The translations under genes were made by a program, and so were the position numbers. 10,728 nucleotides of DNA from an uncultured Lachnospiraceae bacterium (lineage in GTDB: Bacteria; Bacillota; Clostridia; Lachnospirales; Lachnospiraceae). Location: assembly GCA_946409475.1 (NCBI GenBank), contig CAMJWQ010000088.1, positions 1 to 10,728 on the forward strand, given 5' to 3'. The notes below the pieces were generated by a model, which saw only the letters and a list, made by a program, of their open reading frames with translations, was not told the DNA's origin and searched no databases. Below are positions 6,309 through 10,728 of this stretch, one piece after another; position 1 is the first letter of the stretch; each line of letters begins with the position of its first letter.

Positions 6309-7352
6309 ATGCAGCTGCGGCCTTTTATGGAAAATAAATACGAAAAATCCTTTCAGACCATAGAATCTCACACTATGGGGGAACCTACAAGAATTATTTT
6401 AAGAGGGTTTCCGCAATTGAAAGGTAACAGTATGATGAAAAAAAAGAAATATCTGGAAGAACATTATGATCATTACAGGAAAGCCCTGATGCTGGAACCA
6501 AGGGGTCACAGAGATATGTTCGGAGCCCTCATAACGGAGCCGGTTCATGAAGAGGCGGATATCGGAGTGATATTTATGGACAGCGGCGGTTATCTCAATA
6601 TGTGCGGACATGGCAGTATAGGGACTGCCACTGCAGCGGTGGAAGCCGGATTGATAAAGGTGACGGAGCCTTATACGGAGGTGGTGCTGGACGCACCCTC
6701 CGGGATAATAAGGACAAAGGTAAAGGTTGAGAAGGGAAAAGCGGTAGAAGTAAGCTTTTTAAATGTACCTTCCTTTCTTTACAGGCAAAATCTGCAGACG
6801 GCAATACCGGGTTATGGGCGGATAACCTATGACATAGCCTTTGGCGGCAGCTTCTTCGTACTGGCAGACGCAGAGAGGCTGCAAATGAAGCTGGATATGG
6901 ATAGTATAGAGGAGCTGACCGCACTGGGAATGGCATTGATAAAAAAAGTAAATGAAGAGGTTTTTATTAAACATCCTTATCTTGATATTCACACGGTCGA
7001 TTTATGTGAATTTTATGGCAGATCGGAAAATTCCTCTGCTCATAAAAAAAATGTAGTTATTTTCGGAGGAAGCCAGGCAGACAGGTCTCCCTGCGGGACG
7101 GGGACCAGTGCCAAGCTGGCGGCGCTGTATGCCAAAGGAGAGATCGGGATAAGGGAACCTTTTGTTTATGAAAGCATAACAGGTTCTTTATTCCGGGGTA
7201 TGGTTATGGAGGAAACGGAGGCGGGCGGACAAAAGGCAATTATACCGCAGATTACGGGAAGTGCCTATGTAACAGGGTTTAATAACTGGGTTCTTGATGA
7301 GAATGACCCTTTGGTATATGGGTTTATGTTTGGCAGGAAAAATGGAACATAG
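6309..7352 (+). CDS. prdF: proline racemase
   Basis: This cofactor-independent racemase interconverts L- and D-proline and supplies the D-isomer to PrdA/PrdB. Both catalytic cysteines are present: MCGHGS (Cys99) and DRSPCGTGTSA (Cys262), numbered from the ATG at 6309. Other family signatures are SHTMGEPTR near the N-terminus, PRGHRDMFGA and YESITGSLFRG. The ATG at 6309 is chosen because GGGGG (6297-6301) precedes it by seven bases. An in-frame ATG at 6330 would give a length closer to the roughly 335-residue C. difficile enzyme. Hydroxyproline 2-epimerases share the fold. The prd context and the overall resemblance to PrdF favour proline, but activity on hydroxyproline cannot be excluded beside hypD. 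Confidence 0.93.
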   Translation: MQLRPFMENKYEKSFQTIESHTMGEPTRIILRGFPQLKGNSMMKKKKYLEEHYDHYRKALMLEPRGHRDMFGALITEPVHEEADIGVIFMDSGGYLNMCGHGSIGTATAAVEAGLIKVTEPYTEVVLDAPSGIIRTKVKVEKGKAVEVSFLNVPSFLYRQNLQTAIPGYGRITYDIAFGGSFFVLADAERLQMKLDMDSIEELTALGMALIKKVNEEVFIKHPYLDIHTVDLCEFYGRSENSSAHKKNVVIFGGSQADRSPCGTGTSAKLAALYAKGEIGIREPFVYESITGSLFRGMVMEETEAGGQKAIIPQITGSAYVTGFNNWVLDENDPLVYGFMFGRKNGT

Positions 7353-7355
7353 AGT

Positions 7356-7381
7356 AAAAAGGAAGAAGAGGAAGAGGAAAA
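7356..7381 (+). promoter_or_regulatory. all-purine ribosome-binding tract before the aminotransferase
   Basis: Twenty-six consecutive purines follow the prdF stop and run into the ATG at 7381. They contain overlapping GAAGAGG copies at 3-7 base spacing. They support the 7381 start over an upstream in-frame ATG at 7294 lying inside prdF, whose extra residues are a translation of this tract (KRKKRKRK). Confidence 0.55.
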
Positions 7382-8589
7382 TGAAGCTGAAGGATACAGG
7401 AATTTCAAAAGAAGAATTAAAAGCTCTTGTGAGCAAGTATATGGCTGATACCTATGAGCGTTTTGATTTTGTGGCTGAAACGGCAAAGGACATGTATCTT
7501 TATGACGAAAATGGGGAAGCGTACCTGGATTTTTATGCAGGCATTGCTGTTAACAGTACAGGAAACTGCAATGAAAAGGTGGTTGCTGCCATAAAAGAAC
7601 AGGCAGAGGATCTTATCCATACCTTTAACTACCCTTATACCATACCGCAGGCTCTGTTGGCAGAATTAATCTGCAGGACGATCGGCATGGATAAAATTTT
7701 TTATCAAAACTCCGGGACGGAAGCAAATGAAGCCATGATTAAAATGGCAAGAAAATACGGTGTGGAAAAGTATGGACCTGATAAATACAAAATCGTAACT
7801 GCTAAAAACAGCTTCCATGGAAGAACCTATGGCTCACTGTCAGCCACTGGACAGCCGGATAATGCCTGCCAGATTGGCTTTAAGCCTGTTGTTCCCGGTT
7901 TCACTTATGCTGAATTTAACGATCTGGTATCTTTTACGGAGGCATGCGATGAGGATACTATTGCCATTATGCTCGAACCTGTTCAGGGAGAAGGCGGTGT
8001 CAATCCTGCCACCTATGAATTTATGCGGGGAATACGAAAGCTATGTGATGAAAAAGGAATGCTGCTGTTGCTGGATGAGGTACAGACAGGCTGGTGCAGG
8101 ACGGGAAAAATAATGGCGTATATGCATTATGATATCAGGCCGGATATTGTAACTATGGCAAAGGCCATGGGCGGCGGAATGCCTATCGGTGCCGTCTGTG
8201 CCACAAAGAAGGCAGCCGGGGCTTTTACAAAGGGAGCTCACGGTTCTACCTATGGCGGTAATCCGGTTTGCTGTGCAGCTTCTTACGCACAGATTCGTGA
8301 ACTGTTAGATAGAAATCTGGCGGAGAATGCGGAAAAAATGGGCCGTTATTTTATAGAAAAATTGAAGAATCTTCCTTTTGTGAAAGAGGTACGGGGAATG
8401 GGACTCTTAATCGGAGTGGAATTTACGAAAGAGATAGCCATCGGTGTTAAGCATGGCTGTGCTGACAGAAAACTGCTCATTACAGCCATAGGAAATAAAA
8501 TCATACGTATGGTACCTCCTCTCATTGCTACAGAGGAAGATTGTGATAAAGCCTGTCAGATCATAAAAGAATCCATAGAAGCATTATAA
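7381..8589 (+). CDS. class-III PLP aminotransferase (ornithine/acetylornithine/5-aminovalerate type)
   Basis: A 402-residue fold-type-I enzyme of the ArgD/ornithine/4-aminobutyrate group. The visible sites are SGTEANE (111-117), which binds PLP phosphate; FHGRTYG (145-151); EPVQGEGG (199-206); DEVQTG with Asp232; the PLP lysine K261 in MAKAMGGGMPIGA; and HGSTYGGNP (287-295). It lies 28 bp after prdF and before the operon terminator, so it is co-transcribed. Two roles fit. It could remove the amino group of 5-aminovalerate, the product of proline reductase, giving glutarate semialdehyde. It could also act as an ornithine delta-aminotransferase making P5C, the precursor of proline. Sequence alone does not settle the substrate. 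DEVQTGWCRTG has Cys239 where relatives usually have glycine (GxGRTG). Confidence 0.88.
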   Translation: MKLKDTGISKEELKALVSKYMADTYERFDFVAETAKDMYLYDENGEAYLDFYAGIAVNSTGNCNEKVVAAIKEQAEDLIHTFNYPYTIPQALLAELICRTIGMDKIFYQNSGTEANEAMIKMARKYGVEKYGPDKYKIVTAKNSFHGRTYGSLSATGQPDNACQIGFKPVVPGFTYAEFNDLVSFTEACDEDTIAIMLEPVQGEGGVNPATYEFMRGIRKLCDEKGMLLLLDEVQTGWCRTGKIMAYMHYDIRPDIVTMAKAMGGGMPIGAVCATKKAAGAFTKGAHGSTYGGNPVCCAASYAQIRELLDRNLAENAEKMGRYFIEKLKNLPFVKEVRGMGLLIGVEFTKEIAIGVKHGCADRKLLITAIGNKIIRMVPPLIATEEDCDKACQIIKESIEAL

Positions 8590-8598
8590 AAGATAAAG

Positions 8599-8642
8599 AA
8601 TCCTGTATTATTATGGAATGGCATAATGATGCAGGATTTTTT
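8599..8642 (+). terminator. strong terminator of the prd operon, probably bidirectional
   Basis: The left arm 8599-8615 pairs with 8622-8638 over 17 continuous positions (two G-U wobbles) around the loop GAATGG. The run of six T's is at 8637-8642. On the other strand the same stem is followed by a T-rich CTTTATCTTTT, so it can also end the convergent glycosylase transcript. The 86 bases from 8643 to 8728 show no gene that I can support. Confidence 0.9.
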
Positions 8643-8728
8643 GTCTGTCATGTATTTATGAGCGGTATGTCTTGGACTTCCTGTTGATACGGTTAAGCTT
8701 ATTTCGGAAATATCCACGTATTCCTTAG

Positions 8729-9361
8729 CTATCTTTTAGAAACATAAGGGGAACCCTCCATATAAAACCGCCATAAAAAGTCCTTTGCCTCCTCTGCATA
8801 ATCAATATTGACCCTTTTGTCTTCCTGGATGGAAAGATCACTTTCCGCCCGAATTTCTCTGCCGTCCTTTCTATAGAAGTCACTGATTCTGATTTGATCT
8901 GATAAAATGCTTTTACCGTTTAAGGTTTTATCAATCAGAAGTCCCTGGCATAGTTTACCGGGGCCGTTCAATAAATTTTTTATCTGGTACCGGTTCAATT
9001 CCTCATATCGGGAGCCATAACGGTTTCCGGCAATTTCATCTAATCCGTCAATAGGCTTTAAAGCCCTGATTAAGACACATTCCGGGATGTCTTTTGCATT
9101 AGCGGAAATGTTGATGCAATAGTACATACCATAGATCAAATAGATATAAATGTGACCTCCGCTTAAATAAAGAGGCTTTGTCCTTTCTGTCCGTTTGTCT
9201 CCGTAAACATGAGCACCTTTATCCTGTACCCCCATATAAGCTTCCGTCTCTACAATCTGAGTAATGATGGCTTTTCCGCTATATTGCCTTATCAGGTATT
9301 TCCCGAGGAGAGCCTTTGCCAAAGCGATTCCATTCTGTAAAAAAAATTTCTCTTCAATCAT
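8729..9361 (-). CDS. DNA-3-methyladenine glycosylase (AAG/MPG family)
   Basis: This base-excision-repair enzyme removes alkylated purines such as 3-methyladenine. With the start at 9361 it has 210 residues, normal for bacterial AAG-type enzymes. VETEAYMG (37-44) carries the catalytic Glu40 and the DNA-intercalating Tyr42 (human Glu125/Tyr127). His51 follows in GAHVYG, then YIYLIYGMYYCINI (72-85) and LLNGPGKL (130-137). Alternative ATGs at 9370 and 9406 exist. The 9361 start is favoured by GAGGT about ten bases upstream, but 9370 is nearly as good. It converges on the aminotransferase gene and diverges from the membrane protein, with no link to proline metabolism. The family call is firm; the exact start is uncertain. 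Confidence 0.92.
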   Translation of the reverse strand: MIEEKFFLQNGIALAKALLGKYLIRQYSGKAIITQIVETEAYMGVQDKGAHVYGDKRTERTKPLYLSGGHIYIYLIYGMYYCINISANAKDIPECVLIRALKPIDGLDEIAGNRYGSRYEELNRYQIKNLLNGPGKLCQGLLIDKTLNGKSILSDQIRISDFYRKDGREIRAESDLSIQEDKRVNIDYAEEAKDFLWRFYMEGSPYVSKR

Positions 9362-9472
9362 ATTTTTCATACCTCGTCTTTCCTGTTTATTAGTAACATA
9401 TGACAATTGGGCTTTTCATCAATAGCAATTGAAAAATTACAGATACTATATAAGAATATAGGAGGTCTTATT

Positions 9473-9901
9473 ATGGTATCAAAAGCGAAAAGTCTGCTAA
9501 AATACATTTTTATGTTTTGTTTAGGCGGAGTTTTTTATTACTTATTTGAATGTATGATTCGTGGTTTTTCCCATTGGACCATGTTTCTTTTGGGAGGCTT
9601 GTGTTTTATGGTGCTAAGCTTTATTAATCAATGCTTTTCCATAAAATTATCTTTGCTGAGGCAGATGCTGCTAAGCAGTATTATGATAACGTTTCTTGAG
9701 CTTATTACAGGTTTAATAGTAAATGTATGGTTGAAATGGAATATTTGGGATTATAGCCATATTCCTGCTAATTTTATGGGACAGATTTGTCTCCCCTTTA
9801 GTATAGTATGGTTTGCCCTATCATTAGTAGCTATTATTCTAGATGATTATATCAGATACTTTTTCTTTGGGGAAGAAAAAGTACATCACAGATGGAGGTA
9901 A
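9473..9901 (+). CDS. small membrane protein, putative CmpB/DUF1113-type permease family
   Basis: A 142-residue integral membrane protein with four hydrophobic segments, near residues 8-27, 36-53, 63-84 and 102-124. A conserved-looking block, ELITGLIVNVWLKWNIWDYS (76-95), is followed by NFMGQICLPFSIVWF, then LDDYIRY and a charged tail. This block recalls the Firmicutes family annotated as putative ABC transporter permease (PF06541, CmpB-like). That name is not a demonstrated function, and no ATPase gene is adjacent. The ATG at 9473 is chosen because GGAGG (9461-9465) precedes it by seven bases. The frame is open upstream to 9407, but that stretch is not membrane-like and lies in the promoter region. 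The function is unknown. Confidence 0.7.
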   Translation: MVSKAKSLLKYIFMFCLGGVFYYLFECMIRGFSHWTMFLLGGLCFMVLSFINQCFSIKLSLLRQMLLSSIMITFLELITGLIVNVWLKWNIWDYSHIPANFMGQICLPFSIVWFALSLVAIILDDYIRYFFFGEEKVHHRWR

Positions 9902-9925
9902 TGTTTATAAATGTTACCGTTCAGT

Positions 9926-10039
9926 CCGGTTCGATTCCGTTCTGCTTCATCTCACCGGGGCTAAGTGCCACATGGCAAAAAACATACGGAAAATTGCTTA
10001 CAGGCAAGCTCGTGCAATTTCTATACGTTTTGCCGCATG
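9926..10039. other. structured non-coding stretch with nested inverted repeats
   Basis: No convincing gene lies between 9902 and 10166, but the DNA is rich in dyads. CCGGT (9926-9930) can pair with ACCGG (9954-9958). TGCCA-CA-TGGCA (9966-9977) is a near-perfect palindrome. The arm 9971-9997 pairs imperfectly with 10014-10039 through CATG, GC, AAAA and AAATTGC/GCAATTT, making a hairpin of roughly 20 pairs with bulges. Candidate explanations are a small RNA, a dispersed repeat, or a weak terminator for the membrane-protein gene. I do not recognise it as a known RNA family. Confidence 0.4.
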
Positions 10040-10059
10040 GCTGAATAATAGCTTAAAAA

Positions 10060-10075
10060 TTATCATATATGATAA
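10060..10075. promoter_or_regulatory. 16-bp perfect palindrome, possible operator
   Basis: TTATCATATATGATAA is its own reverse complement. Eleven bases with the same start, TTATCATATGA, recur exactly 100 bp downstream (10160-10170), across the start codon of the next gene. Paired sites flanking a promoter suggest a repressor, but no regulator gene is in view and the DNA is AT-rich. Confidence 0.35.
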
Positions 10076-10080
10076 AAAGG

Positions 10081-10110
10081 TTGTATGAACAGTTATTTCT
10101 ATAGTAAAAT
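10081..10110 (+). promoter_or_regulatory. possible promoter of the MYG1-like gene
   Basis: TTGTAT (10081-10086), an 18-bp spacer and TAAAAT (10105-10110) lie about 55 bp before the ATG and just after the 16-bp palindrome. Matches to the sigma-A consensus are 4/6 and 5/6. Confidence 0.4.
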
Positions 10111-10166
10111 AAAAAATGATTAATTTTCACATATAAACGACACAGAGAAAGGCAGTATTTTATCAT

Positions 10167-10728
10167 ATGAAATATCAAAAAGCTTTTACGCATGGAGGAA
10201 AGTTCCATGCTGATGATGTTTTCTCAGCAGCCTTATTAACGTATTTAAATCCTCATATTAAAATAGAAAGAGGGTTCCATGTCCCTGAGAATTATGAAGG
10301 TATTGTTTTTGATATTGGCATGGGAGAATACGATCATCACCAGATGAACGCACCCTTACGAGAAAATCATGTTCCTTATGCGGCATTCGGACTTTTATGG
10401 AAGGTATTCGGAAAGCTTATTTTAGGTGAAGAGGAAGCAAAAAGATTTGATGAAAGCTTTGTACAGCCACTGGATTTGGCGGACAATACCGGAGCAGAAA
10501 ACCAATTGGCACAATTAATCAGTATGTTTAATCCCGTATGGGACAGTAATCAATCTTTTGACTCCGCCTTTGAAAAAGCAAAAAAATTTGCCCTGCAAAT
10601 ATTATCAAATTATTTTTCTTATATAAAAAGCAGTGAAAGAGCTGATAAAATAGTAAAAGAAGAATTAAAAAATGTACAAAATCATATTTTAAGATTATCC
10701 CATTTTATTCCCTGGAAAAGAAGCGTTG
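10167..10728 (+). CDS. MYG1/UPF0160-like DHH-type metal hydrolase (N-terminal part)
   Basis: The frame is open from ATG 10167 to the window edge, showing 187 residues of a longer protein. Metal-binding motifs of the MYG1 (DHH-like phosphoesterase/exonuclease) family are visible. These are THGGKFHADDVFS (8-20) with His9, His14, Asp16 and Asp17, FDIGMGEYDHHQ (48-59) with Asp49, Asp56, His57 and His58, and PLDLADN (101-107). Eukaryotic MYG1 is a 3'-5' RNA exonuclease; the bacterial role is not established to my knowledge. No strong ribosome site is seen: AGAAAGG is about 14 bases upstream, so the start could be poorly translated. No better upstream start was found. The gene appears to be monocistronic in the visible part. 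Confidence 0.85.
   Translation, partial: MKYQKAFTHGGKFHADDVFSAALLTYLNPHIKIERGFHVPENYEGIVFDIGMGEYDHHQMNAPLRENHVPYAAFGLLWKVFGKLILGEEEAKRFDESFVQPLDLADNTGAENQLAQLISMFNPVWDSNQSFDSAFEKAKKFALQILSNYFSYIKSSERADKIVKEELKNVQNHILRLSHFIPWKRSV

Noticed and set aside
7294..7380. N-terminal extension of the aminotransferase starting within prdF.
   Set aside because: The extra residues overlap the end of prdF and translate a purine ribosome-binding tract; the ATG at 7381 gives the normal family length.
8643..8728. Possible remnant coding sequence after the operon terminator, open in a minus-strand frame.
   Set aside because: It is short, with no start, ribosome site or recognisable motif; it is read simply as the 3' flank of the glycosylase gene.
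9927..9937. GGTTCGATTCC-like string resembling a tRNA T-arm.
   Set aside because: The flanking bases do not form the five-pair T stem and no acceptor, D or anticodon arms can be built around it.
9843..10088. An 81-codon frame overlapping the end of the membrane protein gene.
   Set aside because: It overlaps a well-supported gene, lacks a ribosome site and crosses the dyad-rich element; its composition looks non-coding.
1..10728. CRISPR array, insertion sequence or prophage genes.
   Set aside because: No regularly spaced repeats, transposase, integrase or phage structural proteins were seen on either strand.

Overview
The window looks like the chromosome of an anaerobic, amino-acid-fermenting member of the Clostridia, possibly Lachnospiraceae. 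The evidence is a glycyl-radical enzyme, a D-proline reductase operon, AGGAG-type ribosome binding sites and moderately AT-rich DNA. The family-level guess is inference. The central theme is reductive (Stickland-type) use of hydroxyproline and proline.

Layout. Positions 1-1089 (+) hold the C-terminal part of a trans-4-hydroxy-L-proline dehydratase (hypD), cut by the window start. A convergent LysR-family regulator lies at 1097-1993 (-). Positions 1994-2346 form a dense regulatory region. It has a strong sigma-A-like promoter for the regulator, a 7-5-7 inverted repeat between the divergent promoters, a weaker forward promoter, an intrinsic-terminator-shaped hairpin overlapped by a possible 34-codon leader ORF, and a second hairpin with a perfect 12-bp stem. 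A six-gene operon follows at 2347-8589 (+): prdC, prdA, a small conserved ORF, prdB, prdF and a class-III aminotransferase, closed by a strong, probably bidirectional terminator at 8599-8642. Unrelated genes come next: a 3-methyladenine-type DNA glycosylase (8729-9361, -), a four-helix membrane protein (9473-9901, +), a structured non-coding stretch with palindromes (about 9905-10110), and the start of a MYG1-like DHH-type hydrolase (10167 to the window end, +).

How the genes fit together. HypD dehydrates hydroxyproline to pyrroline-5-carboxylate. A P5C reductase, not in this window, would make L-proline. PrdF racemises it to D-proline. PrdA/PrdB reductively open the ring to 5-aminovalerate, with electrons probably delivered by the RnfC-like PrdC. 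The aminotransferase could act on 5-aminovalerate (downstream) or on ornithine (a feeder into P5C).

The most notable points are these. PrdB carries cysteine (TGC, 6003-6005) where characterised enzymes have selenocysteine, and no prd gene here has an in-frame TGA. The operon has no prdR, prdD or prdE and sits beside a LysR regulator instead. An aminotransferase is built into the operon. The prdC leader carries an unusual, possibly attenuating, arrangement of structures.
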